Origin: Micavibrio sp.
GTDB lineage: Bacteria; Pseudomonadota; Alphaproteobacteria; Micavibrionales; Micavibrionaceae
Length of the DNA: 64,000 bases
Assembly: GCA_030824965.1 (NCBI GenBank)
Contig: JAPJQV010000002.1
Span: forward strand, 186,001-250,000
Reading direction: 5' to 3'
Shown here: positions 33,193-41,646 of the stretch, in pieces
Layout: the number at the start of each line of letters is the position of its first letter
Position numbering within the stretch: position 1 is the stretch's first letter
Notes under the pieces: generated by a model
Told to the model about the DNA's origin: nothing
Databases searched by the model: none
Seen by the model: only the letters and a program-made list of their open reading frames with translations
Position numbers and translations under genes: made by a program

Positions 33193-33981
33193 ATGAGCTA
33201 TACCTCAAGAGATATTGCCCGCAGTATGCATTACGCCGGTTTCTGGCTTGAAGAAATCAAAGACGTTATGCCGAAAATTTTGAATGAACTGCCCAAGCAT
33301 ATCGGAACCGATCATGCGTTCTTCGATATGAAATCCGGTATAGAAAAATTCGCCAATGAAAACGGCTTGAATACGGAAGAAGCCGCGCCTTTATTTCTCG
33401 ACCAGATCGAAACTATTATCAAATCCCACGAATATCCGGAACCGCCGCCTCTTCAGCCTGTCGTCTTTGCCGAAGAAGACGAAGATTTCCTTCTTGAGAA
33501 TGTACCTGAAGAGTTGGTTGAAATTGCCGAGTCTGTTCTTGCCGTCTACGAAGCGACCGGAAAACGTCCCGTGTCGGGCAGCTGCATGCCATTTACCCAC
33601 GGTCCGCTTGCAGGACAAATGACGCCCGCCGCCGCGTTCGTCCGCATCCGCAATTATGCCGCACAAAATCCGGGCTGCGGTTTTTCCACCTATGCCGGTT
33701 TTTTAAATTATTTCGAGATCGGTGAAGCGCCCAAGACCGGACGGCCTTCCCCGTTATCAGCCTCGTCCTTATTCAATGCCGTCGCTTCTCACATAGAAGA
33801 AGGCCATGATCTCGATCTTTTAAAGGACGATGATTTCCGCATCGCCGGAATGAAAGTCAAATCCATCAATCAATCTTTCAGGCGTGCCGGTATCGACGGT
33901 TTATCCGCTTATATGAAAGCGGACGCCGAAGATCCGAAAACGCTTCATGCCTTTGCGCAAGTCATTGACCTTAACCTTTAA
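33193..33981 (+). CDS. hypothetical protein with shared N-terminal domain (262 aa)
   Basis: The N-terminal 65 residues (RSMHYAGFWLEEIKDVMPKIL, then HAFFDMKSGIEKFANENG) closely parallel those of the product at 34430 (KLSEAGFIAEEAGELTDRIL, then DAFFNFKKNIADLCRWNG). An acidic linker and a second domain with FSTYAGFLNYFEIGEAPKTGRPSPLSASSLFNAVASHIEEG follow. Soluble. Function unknown. Operon member, 2-bp gap from the membrane protein gene. Confidence 0.6.
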   Translation: MSYTSRDIARSMHYAGFWLEEIKDVMPKILNELPKHIGTDHAFFDMKSGIEKFANENGLNTEEAAPLFLDQIETIIKSHEYPEPPPLQPVVFAEEDEDFLLENVPEELVEIAESVLAVYEATGKRPVSGSCMPFTHGPLAGQMTPAAAFVRIRNYAAQNPGCGFSTYAGFLNYFEIGEAPKTGRPSPLSASSLFNAVASHIEEGHDLDLLKDDDFRIAGMKVKSINQSFRRAGIDGLSAYMKADAEDPKTLHAFAQVIDLNL

Positions 33982-34061
33982 TGACCGCCCGTAAAACTTG
34001 CAAAATGAAAGCCCGATAGTTTAAAAAGCACCTGATCGTTACTGAGTAAAAGGAAAACACG

Positions 34062-34424
34062 ATGCCAAATTATGAAATAGTTGAACCTTATAAAGACGTC
34101 ATTCGCCGCGAGATCGGCAAGACCGGAATGACGGCTGAAAATATTACGCAGCTCTTTAATAATATTTACGATCAATGCCCGGAAGTCATCAAGGATCGTC
34201 CTTTGGCACAACGCCATGAAGTGATCAATTTCGGCAAAGTCATGGAAAGTTTGAGAAAAGATTTTCAAAAATCCGCCATGGAAGTTGAAAACATGGTTGT
34301 CGCCAATCCATATCTTTTATTTGAAGATCTTGAAGAAACCCCGGTTGAAAGAAACAGGAAAAAATCGGAAAGCCATACTTCTGTATCATCTGGCATCTAC
34401 AGCCCTTCCATTCGCCGAGGATAA
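34062..34424 (+). CDS. hypothetical protein with shared helical domain (120 aa)
   Basis: AAAAGGAA precedes the ATG. The protein is essentially the shared helical domain alone (GKTGMTAENITQLFNNIYDQCPEVIKDR ... HEVINFGKVMESLRKDF) with a short basic/serine-rich tail. It is the shortest and most diverged of the four related products. The next gene starts 5 bases after its stop. No known family. Confidence 0.55.
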   Translation: MPNYEIVEPYKDVIRREIGKTGMTAENITQLFNNIYDQCPEVIKDRPLAQRHEVINFGKVMESLRKDFQKSAMEVENMVVANPYLLFEDLEETPVERNRKKSESHTSVSSGIYSPSIRRG

Positions 34425-34429
34425 GCCCC

Positions 34430-35134
34430 ATGACATCAAGATCCCATGTTGTTCAAAAACTAAGCGAAGCCGGTTTTATCGCCGAAGAAGCAGGCGAACT
34501 GACCGACCGCATCCTGAAATGGATTCCGTCTTCCCTTCTCGATGACGATGCTTTTTTCAATTTCAAAAAGAACATAGCGGATCTTTGCCGCTGGAACGGC
34601 AACGTACCTCTGGCCGATGCCCGCCGTGAATTGAACGCCGATCCTTCGCCCCTGTTCAACATATTCAATCAGGCCACGAATAAAAAAGAAGCTTTGAAAT
34701 ATGCGTCGTTGCGTTTCGGTGGCATTGCGCGCGCCGTTAAACATAAAGGCGAACCGCTGGAAAAGCGTCTGACGAATGTCAAGGAACCCGAAGCCCCCGA
34801 AATCAGGATCGGCTTTGCCAAAACCGTTGAAGCGATGCCCGCGCCTGGCCAAAAACCTGTTACGGTAGAGGAAGCTCAAACGGATATTCAACCCGTCGCT
34901 CCTGTAACAGCCGAAGCTGAAAAACCCGCAGCCAAACCGCTGCGCGAGAGTTTCGATTCTTATCTAAACAGAACACCAAGCTTTACAAGTCTGGTCACTG
35001 CGGATTATTCGAACAGCTTGTTCTTCAATATGGCCGCTCCACCTCGCAGCGAAACGCGCCCGGCCACCTTGGCAACAGGAAACCGCCATGCCCGCCGCGC
35101 GGCGCAAGCAAAAACACGTCACAACGAACCCTGA
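34430..35134 (+). CDS. hypothetical protein with shared N-terminal domain and Pro/Ala-rich linker (234 aa)
   Basis: Residues 1-70 match the N-terminus of the 33193 product. Next come a helical segment (FGGIARAVKHKGEPLEKRLTNV), a Pro/Ala/Glu-rich linker (about 120-175), and a tail ending in a basic stretch (NRHARRAAQAKTRH). A two-module adaptor-like layout. No signal peptide. Function unknown; co-directional with its relatives. Confidence 0.6.
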   Translation: MTSRSHVVQKLSEAGFIAEEAGELTDRILKWIPSSLLDDDAFFNFKKNIADLCRWNGNVPLADARRELNADPSPLFNIFNQATNKKEALKYASLRFGGIARAVKHKGEPLEKRLTNVKEPEAPEIRIGFAKTVEAMPAPGQKPVTVEEAQTDIQPVAPVTAEAEKPAAKPLRESFDSYLNRTPSFTSLVTADYSNSLFFNMAAPPRSETRPATLATGNRHARRAAQAKTRHNEP

Positions 35135-35152
35135 TTTAAAAGACCTGTGTCC

Positions 35153-35593
35153 ATGAACAATATCTTTAAAAAAGCTGCCAACGTCATCAGCCTTGTCATC
35201 AACGGCCAGTCTTCCTGCTGCCGTGAAATCTCGCTTGAAGACGGCTATACTATGAAATACTGGCTGGAGAAGAAAAACGCCTCGACACTCACCCCGCTCG
35301 AACTCGTCATCACAGACAAGCTTCAGGCAGAGAAGCGTATCCGCATGGTTGACACGATGACAGCCGACACCATGACCGGCGTGGTTGACCAGTTCAACAG
35401 CGGCGCTATGCTGAAAGATATTTTTCCGGATATTGCAAGCGTGCGCGATCTTGCTTCGCAACTCGCCAAAGCTGAAACGACCCTGGTCTATTATCAGTAT
35501 CATGCGACGGGTCAGGGCCGTACAGCCTTCTCCACGGATCTGGACAGACTCTTATCCATACATAAAACCCGCGGGCTTTCTTACGGTTCTTAG
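35153..35593 (+). CDS. hypothetical protein (146 aa)
   Basis: Last gene of the run that begins at 32263. The ATG at 35153 is preferred over an in-frame GTG six bases upstream. The N-terminal 20 residues are mildly hydrophobic (IFKKAANVISLVING). The rest is helical (LTPLELVITDKLQAEKRIRMVDTMTADTM; VRDLASQLAKAETTLVYYQY). No clear relation to the shared domain of its neighbours. It converges on icd with a 9-bp gap. Confidence 0.55.
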   Translation: MNNIFKKAANVISLVINGQSSCCREISLEDGYTMKYWLEKKNASTLTPLELVITDKLQAEKRIRMVDTMTADTMTGVVDQFNSGAMLKDIFPDIASVRDLASQLAKAETTLVYYQYHATGQGRTAFSTDLDRLLSIHKTRGLSYGS

Positions 35594-35602
35594 AAAAGCT
35601 TC

Positions 35603-36829
35603 TTAAGCCGCAAGCATCTTTTTATATGTTTCGCGAACATTGGCGATGAATTGCTGGCCGGTAATCGATTTCGATCTGTCGGGCGCAAGGTCGCCTGTCA
35701 GCGCGCTTGTCTTTAATCCTGCCTCGATCGTTTCGACGACCGCGTATTTCAGTTTTTTGGCCAGTTCCGCCCCATCATGCTGGCCTTCGATCTCGGCCTT
35801 GTGGCGGATCGCTTCGGCATAGGCGAAGATATGTGCCGCCGGATTGGCAAGAAGTATTTTCTTTTCATGCCATGCGGCTTCCAGATCAGGCGCAGTGCCA
35901 TGTGGCGGATCCGCAAGCAAAGTCCCGTCCGCGCTGACCAAAGTTGAATCCATCAATCCCAATGATTTATGCTCGCCCGCGACCTGATCGGATACGACGT
36001 CGCCATCATAGTTTTTCAGCGCGATAATCATGCCGTTCATTTTCCCTTGCGGAATCTTGGACACGACCGCGTCGATCAGCTGCACTTTGTCATTGAACGT
36101 CAAATTCAATTCCTTAAATTTATCGGCGTATTTTGCGTTAAATATTTCATTGAACAAATCGATGAACCGCCCGTCATAGGTCGGGTTGATCGTATCTTTT
36201 CCGGCAAAGACCACGCTCTTATGCATGGCGATCGCTTGCTGGAACACTGCATGGGCATAATCGCGGATGGAAGAATCCGTTTCCGTGGTCAGAAGGGCAA
36301 CGCCCGCATCCACTTTCCGGTTATCGACGAGAATTTTTTCATCCCCGTTATCGTCTGTGAAAATGACTTTCAGATGGCCGCGCCCGGGAATGCTTACATT
36401 AGGTGCGCCGTAAATGCCGCCGACCGCCTGACGGACAATGGTAACGTCATGCATGAGGGGCGCGAACTTATCGATACCTTTAATTTCGATCGTATTGCGC
36501 AGGATCGCTGCTCCGTTGATCGCGCGTCTTATAATCCCGTTCGGGGAATCCCATTTCTGGGAAAGACCGAATTTTTTGGCCTCTTCCAGCGTCGGGGTGA
36601 TCGTCGGCCCTTTGACGGCGGCTTTGTGAATCTTTAAATCTTCAATCGCTTCGTTCAGTGCGGCGTCATTTGTCTTGTCGCGTGCCTGTAGCGAAATGTC
36701 ATGCACTTTCCAGTCGACATCGAAAAACGGTGCGATCAGTTGCTCGCGAATTTCAGTCGACATGTGCGGCCACACGCCATCCCCCGTCATATCGACGATG
36801 GCTCCGTTGATTTTAAAAGGCGTAGTCAT
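35603..36829 (-). CDS. icd: isocitrate dehydrogenase, type II (eukaryote-like) fold, cofactor loop atypical
   Basis: 408 residues, aligned by eye over its length with homodimeric type II enzymes: GDGVWPHM (usually GDEMTRI), WDSPNGIIRRAINGAAILR (substrate loop), LMHDVTIVRQAVGGIYGA, KNYDGDVVSDQVAGEHKSLGLM (metal-binding Asp). It decarboxylates isocitrate to 2-oxoglutarate. The 2'-phosphate-binding loop, HGTVTRHYR in NADP enzymes, reads HGTAPDLEA (residues 310-318). The Arg and His that hold the NADP phosphate are replaced, and Asp315 stands where NAD-dependent relatives have Asp. This suggests NAD+ use. Partner step of acnA. Confidence 0.93.
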   Translation of the reverse strand: MTTPFKINGAIVDMTGDGVWPHMSTEIREQLIAPFFDVDWKVHDISLQARDKTNDAALNEAIEDLKIHKAAVKGPTITPTLEEAKKFGLSQKWDSPNGIIRRAINGAAILRNTIEIKGIDKFAPLMHDVTIVRQAVGGIYGAPNVSIPGRGHLKVIFTDDNGDEKILVDNRKVDAGVALLTTETDSSIRDYAHAVFQQAIAMHKSVVFAGKDTINPTYDGRFIDLFNEIFNAKYADKFKELNLTFNDKVQLIDAVVSKIPQGKMNGMIIALKNYDGDVVSDQVAGEHKSLGLMDSTLVSADGTLLADPPHGTAPDLEAAWHEKKILLANPAAHIFAYAEAIRHKAEIEGQHDGAELAKKLKYAVVETIEAGLKTSALTGDLAPDRSKSITGQQFIANVRETYKKMLAA

Positions 36830-36922
36830 GGCTGGAAATCCTTATGCGGTTAAGAGATGCTCTATTTAGACGGCAATTCATTAATAAACGAATAAATAAT
36901 TCCGGCGGAGATAAAATTCCAG

Positions 36923-38218
36923 ATGCTGATTAACATATTCTTAGTAGCGGCAATTTATAATCTGGAAATGGGAAAGCCCGCAGATACGTCATATAGAATT
37001 AAAATAGCGGATGCTTTATCAGATGCGTCCAGTTTAAGTAGCGTATGGCGGGCCTGCCATTCGGCATCTTTCATTATGCGTCTGGAAGAAATATATACGG
37101 CCTACGAAGCTGAAACGCCCGGTCCGGTTCGTGAAGAATTCGACCGCAGTCATCCCTCACTGACGGATGCGGAACGTGAAGAAGATTTTACCTCGGTTTT
37201 GAGCGAACATCGCGCCCGGCTTTATTCCGCCGCCTTGGCCGCGCTTATCGAAAAAAATCCTGCGGAATTGAAACATCTAACCAATGCCGATCTCGGTAAA
37301 CTCGCGGACCTGACATCGCTGCCGTCCGGCACACGCGCCGATACGTCGCAAATAGAGTCTCTTCATGCCAGATATAAAATTTCAAACGATGCCGCCTTTC
37401 TCGAATGGGATTCCCGCAGGAAACTCTCTCTTTCGCTGGCGCTTGGCGACGATCCTGACATCGGACGGCTGATTAATAAAGATGCGCAACTGAATAAAAT
37501 ATCCGGCGGTGTGGCTGGCTTGAGCTTAAAGGAAAAATCCGAACTGGCCGGGCGCATCACGGATATCCAGTCACGGGTTTACGGCTATCCCCGCCCGATA
37601 ATTGATGTAAAGGATTTATCCGCAAGAGGCGCATGGGGAGAATTCGACGGCAGCGAAGGCGCAGGCACAATCACTTTCGATGAAAACCTGATGAAGGAAA
37701 ACAGGCTGGGCGAATTTATCAAAACCGTTCTCCATGAAAACGATCACGCTTTCCAGTCGACGCTGTCAAAACGCCTGCAACCTATTCAGGCCGAAGAATG
37801 GAAATGGGAAACCCAGACCTCAAAGAAGATAAATATCGCCGATCCATCAATGATGACTGAATATCAAAATCACATGAGTTTGTGGATGGTTGAAAATCTT
37901 CCCGGCGGCGCGGGCGATAAAATCAATGCCGGCTTGATGCTCGGCGGCAAATTGCGTCAGGCGGCTTATTCAATGGTCGGCAATGACAGGCAATATATCG
38001 ACCATACGAAAAGCGAAACGGGCTATCGGTCCAATCCGATGGAGCAACATTCCGTACGCGCGGAACAGGTCGGCGACCATCTTCTTGGTGATCCTAAAGA
38101 ACGGCTGGAGCTGATGAAAAACTGGGTTGCGGATATCAAAAACGGATTGGCCGAAGACCGTGACTATAAACGCGGTCTTGAAACGCTCAAACCTGCCGCC
38201 TTCTGCCCTGCGCCGTAA
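36923..38218 (+). CDS. putative HExxH metallopeptidase of unknown family
   Basis: 431 residues. KTVLHENDHAFQ gives H271, E272 and H275. About 100 residues later RSNPMEQHSVRAE carries a Glu (374) in an NPxE context, as in several uncharacterised peptidase families where it is the third zinc ligand. The N-terminal 13 residues are hydrophobic (MLINIFLVAAIYN); a start at the ATG at 36968 would remove them. No known domain in the first 250 residues. Accessory gene; substrate unknown. Confidence 0.6.
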   Translation: MLINIFLVAAIYNLEMGKPADTSYRIKIADALSDASSLSSVWRACHSASFIMRLEEIYTAYEAETPGPVREEFDRSHPSLTDAEREEDFTSVLSEHRARLYSAALAALIEKNPAELKHLTNADLGKLADLTSLPSGTRADTSQIESLHARYKISNDAAFLEWDSRRKLSLSLALGDDPDIGRLINKDAQLNKISGGVAGLSLKEKSELAGRITDIQSRVYGYPRPIIDVKDLSARGAWGEFDGSEGAGTITFDENLMKENRLGEFIKTVLHENDHAFQSTLSKRLQPIQAEEWKWETQTSKKINIADPSMMTEYQNHMSLWMVENLPGGAGDKINAGLMLGGKLRQAAYSMVGNDRQYIDHTKSETGYRSNPMEQHSVRAEQVGDHLLGDPKERLELMKNWVADIKNGLAEDRDYKRGLETLKPAAFCPAP

Positions 38219-38330
38219 GGCTTAAAGCTTTGAATACCGATATTATTTGACAATACTGCTCTTTTTTCTCTACCCTCCCCCCATATAACAATAAAGGTTT
38301 CACGATTTTTTCTGTGTTGGGGTAACCGCC

Positions 38331-38900
38331 ATGTTCAAGGGCGTTAAAAATTTTCTTTCTGCGGCGTTCATACGCTGGGCAAAGCCGGATCATCCTGTTA
38401 CGGCGTCGGCTCCTACGATAAAAATTTCTCCTGTTTACGATCCTGTGATTGAAGTTTCCGTCGGCGAGGTTTTTCCTTGGCCGAGTATGCTTTGCCGCGA
38501 CGATATAGACGAAATCTGCGCGGATGCGGAAATCTATCTGACCGACGCGATGATGAGCTTTGCCAGCGATAAACACAAAGGCGGCATCGATCTCCTGGTC
38601 ATTGCAACGAAAGAGGGTCTAAAGCTTCAGGCCTACCACAGCAATACGACCAAGCGGCGCGAACTGATCGCCCCGATCGATATCGCGCCTCATGATCCCG
38701 ATAATGACGATCAACTTGTGTCATCGATGGAAAAAGCCTTTGACGAGATGAAGGCACGCGGTTTTAAATTCGAAAATGAAGAACCTGCCCGCCTCGCTCT
38801 GGCCATATTGACCGAAACGGTCAATACGGAAGTCAACCGCCCCGAGATTATGCGCCGCTCCGACATTATCCGCCAGAGCTTTGCCTCGCGCCAGCCGTGA
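38331..38900 (+). CDS. hypothetical protein, paralogue of the next gene (189 aa)
   Basis: Soluble alpha/beta protein with VSVGEVFPWPS followed by a helix (DDIDEICADAEIYLTDAMMSFASDKHKGGIDLLVIATKEGLKLQA). The same pattern recurs in the next product: TEILPWPSVNSRADI, FYTDKKISGVKLNIVLTSYGIGLQA. The start MFKGVKNFL aligns with MNVFKNIRNFL of the paralogue. The pair is a tandem duplication. No family recognised. Confidence 0.6.
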   Translation: MFKGVKNFLSAAFIRWAKPDHPVTASAPTIKISPVYDPVIEVSVGEVFPWPSMLCRDDIDEICADAEIYLTDAMMSFASDKHKGGIDLLVIATKEGLKLQAYHSNTTKRRELIAPIDIAPHDPDNDDQLVSSMEKAFDEMKARGFKFENEEPARLALAILTETVNTEVNRPEIMRRSDIIRQSFASRQP

Positions 38901-38908
38901 ATGATCCG

Positions 38909-39445
38909 ATGAATGTTTTCAAAAACATCAGAAACTTCCTGACGCGCCATTTCGGGCAGAAATCCGCGCCGCCCGAAATACTTTTTCCGCGCGGCAAATA
39001 TAAATCATGTCCTGTGACAGATTTTTCCTTCACCGAAATTCTTCCATGGCCCAGCGTTAATTCGCGCGCCGACATTACATCGCGGATAAAAAAGGCCGAG
39101 CGTGCTTTGCATGATACCGATATCGTCTTTTATACCGATAAAAAAATTTCAGGCGTAAAACTTAATATCGTGCTGACATCTTACGGTATAGGCCTTCAGG
39201 CGAGCCCTGCCCACGAACCTCTGCAGATACTTCCCGCTCAACCAGTCGCCCTGCATCGCTTCCCGTCGAAGGACGCCTATTTTCTCCTGCATGAGACGAA
39301 TTGCGCTTTGGATGCCATGGAAAATCGCGGCGTTATATTCGCCAATCGTGCCGTGGCAAGAAACGCGTTGAAAGACGTGTTGCGCCTCTGGAACGAGGAA
39401 ACTTACCGCCCAATCATTACAGTGGAGAATTCTCCTATACGATGA
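38909..39445 (+). CDS. hypothetical protein, paralogue of the previous gene (178 aa)
   Basis: The ATG at 38909 is chosen because it aligns the N-terminus with that of the upstream paralogue; the GTG at 38897 would overlap the previous stop. Shared features are the F/V-xWPS motif about residue 40, a helix with ALHDTDIVFYTDK, and a strand pair ending GLQA. The 3' end overlaps the converging gene by 11 bp. Function unknown. Confidence 0.55.
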   Translation: MNVFKNIRNFLTRHFGQKSAPPEILFPRGKYKSCPVTDFSFTEILPWPSVNSRADITSRIKKAERALHDTDIVFYTDKKISGVKLNIVLTSYGIGLQASPAHEPLQILPAQPVALHRFPSKDAYFLLHETNCALDAMENRGVIFANRAVARNALKDVLRLWNEETYRPIITVENSPIR

Positions 39446-40043
39446 GAAACGCCAGCACCGGGTCGTAATGCCGCTGCGCTTTCATTTTCTCCGCGACATC
39501 ATCTTTGAACATATAATGCTCTTCCGGAAAGAAATTCGCCGCGATATTCGCCGCGATCTCTGGCTTGTGCGCCGCCAGACCATTGATGAGGTCGATAGAC
39601 GTATTGATCGCGTCACTGGAGAGCGAAGGAAAATCGCGATAATAGGATGAGGCGATATCGAGATAGGCGACCGCCTCGACGATATTATATTCCTCGGCGG
39701 CATGGCGCGGGCAGATATGGATCAAGGCTTCTATCGCGGCCTGTCTGTAATCGGCAGAGCATGTCAGTTGCGGTTGAAGGGGCATGGCGGCAATGGCCAT
39801 TGCCACGGCACGGTAATCTTCCGCGCCGATCATATTCTCCAGCCTGTAGACGCCGTCGAAATAAGCTTCCGCCGCCACCTTGTCGTAAGGGAATTTTTCA
39901 ATCAGCTTTTGCGCGTCGGTATATATGTTTTCTGAAACGCCGTATTCGATCGCCATATCATAATGCTTAATGAAATCGTTGCGCATTCCTTCATGCAGAT
40001 AGCGGTCGAGGCTGTTGAACAGGGAAGAAATCGTTTTACGCAT
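39435..40043 (-). CDS. hypothetical helical protein (202 aa)
   Basis: The frame is open to 40253, but AAGGA lies 8-12 bases before the ATG at 40043, and the 70-residue extension is basic and non-protein-like, so 40043 is the start. The product is almost entirely helical (SSLFNSLDRYLHEGMRNDFIKHYDMAI; YRQAAIEALIHICPRHAAEEYNIVEAVAYLDIASSYY), perhaps a helical-repeat scaffold. No signal peptide or known family. Confidence 0.6.
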   Translation of the reverse strand: MRKTISSLFNSLDRYLHEGMRNDFIKHYDMAIEYGVSENIYTDAQKLIEKFPYDKVAAEAYFDGVYRLENMIGAEDYRAVAMAIAAMPLQPQLTCSADYRQAAIEALIHICPRHAAEEYNIVEAVAYLDIASSYYRDFPSLSSDAINTSIDLINGLAAHKPEIAANIAANFFPEEHYMFKDDVAEKMKAQRHYDPVLAFLIV

Positions 40044-40102
40044 TGATATATATCCTTGGGATGAAGGCCGGACTATGCCCGATATCGCGGCGAATTTGCA
40101 AT

Positions 40103-41218
40103 TTATTTCGCTGCGGACCTTAATATTCCGACCGCCGCCAGCGCGGATAATAACGACGCGATCATCACGCCAAGCCTGATCTGGTTTTGCAACGCATTCG
40201 TCACGAAAGCCAGCTCCCCGATAAACAGCGACATGGTAAAGCCGATCCCGCATAAAAAACCGAGGCCGAGAATTTGCAGCCTGTTAATCCCTTCGGGGCG
40301 CAGCACCAGCAACGCACCGCCGATCCCGGTTGCCTTTCCGGCGACAAGTCCGGCGATGATGCCAAGCGTAAGCGGCGATGTCAGGTCGCCCGCGTCCATG
40401 CCGGAAAAACTGACACCCGCATTGGCCATCGCGAAAACAGGCAGGATGAAAAATGCCGTATAGGGATGAAGCTTGTGGATGAGACGGTCGATCCAGCTCT
40501 CGTCTTCTCCTTCCTTGCGGAAGATTGGAATACAAAATGCCGTCGCCACGCCCGCCATGGTTGGGTGAAGGCCTGAATTAAGAAGGGCCAGCCACATGAC
40601 GAAACCCAGCGCAAGGTAAGGCCAGAGCCCTTTCGCCTTGCATATATTGAAAACGATCATCATGGCAAGCGCACACACAGCGCCGCCCAGCATCATGAAA
40701 TCTATATCGGTGGTATAGAAAATCGCAATAATGAGGATGGCGGCCAGATCGTCGATGATGGCAATCGCGGTGAGAAGAACTTTCAGGGAAAACGGCGCGC
40801 GCGAGCCGATCAAAGCGAGGACGCCGAGAGAAAACGCGATATCGGTCGCAGTCGGGATGGCCAGACCGCGCCAGTTCTCGGGATGCTGCAGGTTGATGAG
40901 ATAAAAAATGAGGGCCGGAACGGCAATCCCGCATATAGCGGCGACAAAGGGAATGGCGGCGGATTTGACGCTTGATAATTCGCCTTCCTTGAATTCGCGC
41001 TTGATCTCCAACCCGACGACGAAAAAGAAAACCGCCATCAGGCCGTCATTAATCCAATGCGCGAAATGACGATCGATCAGGAGATAATTATAGAATTCGG
41101 CCAGAGGTGAGTTGGCGAGGGCCAGCGCGGCAATGGTGGCGGCGAAAAGGATAAGTCCTCCTGCCGCTTCAAGCTTGAAAAATTCTTTAAGTCGCGAAGC
41201 ATGAAGAAAATGGATCAT
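40103..41218 (-). CDS. nhaA: Na+/H+ antiporter NhaA
   Basis: 371 residues with about 11-12 hydrophobic helices. The ion-transport aspartates are present: D126 in PTATDIAFSLGVLALIGSR and D156/D157 in AIAIIDDLAAILIIA, matching D133, D163 and D164 of E. coli NhaA. The N-terminus FFKLEAAGGLILF is also typical. It exchanges two protons for one sodium ion at the inner membrane and supports pH and salt homeostasis. The family is usually slightly longer (about 385-390) because of its tail. Confidence 0.96.
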   Translation of the reverse strand: MIHFLHASRLKEFFKLEAAGGLILFAATIAALALANSPLAEFYNYLLIDRHFAHWINDGLMAVFFFVVGLEIKREFKEGELSSVKSAAIPFVAAICGIAVPALIFYLINLQHPENWRGLAIPTATDIAFSLGVLALIGSRAPFSLKVLLTAIAIIDDLAAILIIAIFYTTDIDFMMLGGAVCALAMMIVFNICKAKGLWPYLALGFVMWLALLNSGLHPTMAGVATAFCIPIFRKEGEDESWIDRLIHKLHPYTAFFILPVFAMANAGVSFSGMDAGDLTSPLTLGIIAGLVAGKATGIGGALLVLRPEGINRLQILGLGFLCGIGFTMSLFIGELAFVTNALQNQIRLGVMIASLLSALAAVGILRSAAK

Positions 41219-41268
41219 GGGTATTTATAGACCCAATCGCCTTGATTGTCATGCCTGGACGGATTGAA

Positions 41269-41502
41269 CTATGGATTGGGCGCAGTGAAAATACGCTCGG
41301 CCAGATCAGGACGTTTCTCTGTTGTTACCTGAACCGCTTGCGCCGTTTCGGGAGCCGTAGGATAGGAAGCGTTCAGGCCTTCCAATACGATCTTCAGATC
41401 CTGATCGTTTTCTGGCGACGGCACATTGATCAATTCTTTGACTTTATCGAAAGCAATCTTCGGACCCACGCGATCCGCATAACCCGGTAATACTGTACTC
41501 AT
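41269..41502 (-). CDS. small hypothetical protein (77 aa)
   Basis: Hydrophilic protein without signal peptide or membrane segment (MSTVLPGYADRVGPKIAFDKV ... PDLAERIFTAPNP). Predicted as short helices. An AAGAGGG site precedes the ATG at 41502. It lies between nhaA and the phage cassette, 50 bp from the nhaA start. No family recognised. Confidence 0.5.
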   Translation of the reverse strand: MSTVLPGYADRVGPKIAFDKVKELINVPSPENDQDLKIVLEGLNASYPTAPETAQAVQVTTEKRPDLAERIFTAPNP

Positions 41503-41646
41503 AAATCCCTCTTATAATTGATTTCCCTTATATGACCATAGATGGAAACATAAATGCAATAATTTATGCATTTTGGTAACGCATAGCTGGTATTAATAAG
41601 ATTAAATGAAATAATATTTCAATTTATGATATCGAAATTACACTGA

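Noticed and set aside
39435..40253. Full 272-codon form of the helical protein
   Set aside because: The first 70 residues are basic and non-conserved in style and run into the nhaA 3' end. The internal ATG at 40043 has a good AAGGA site.
41503..41646. Search for a tRNA or attachment site at the left edge of the phage cassette
   Set aside because: Only AT-rich short inverted repeats (AAATGCA-n8-TGCATTT near 41553) are seen. No tRNA fold and no repeat shared with 56741-56883 could be found by eye.
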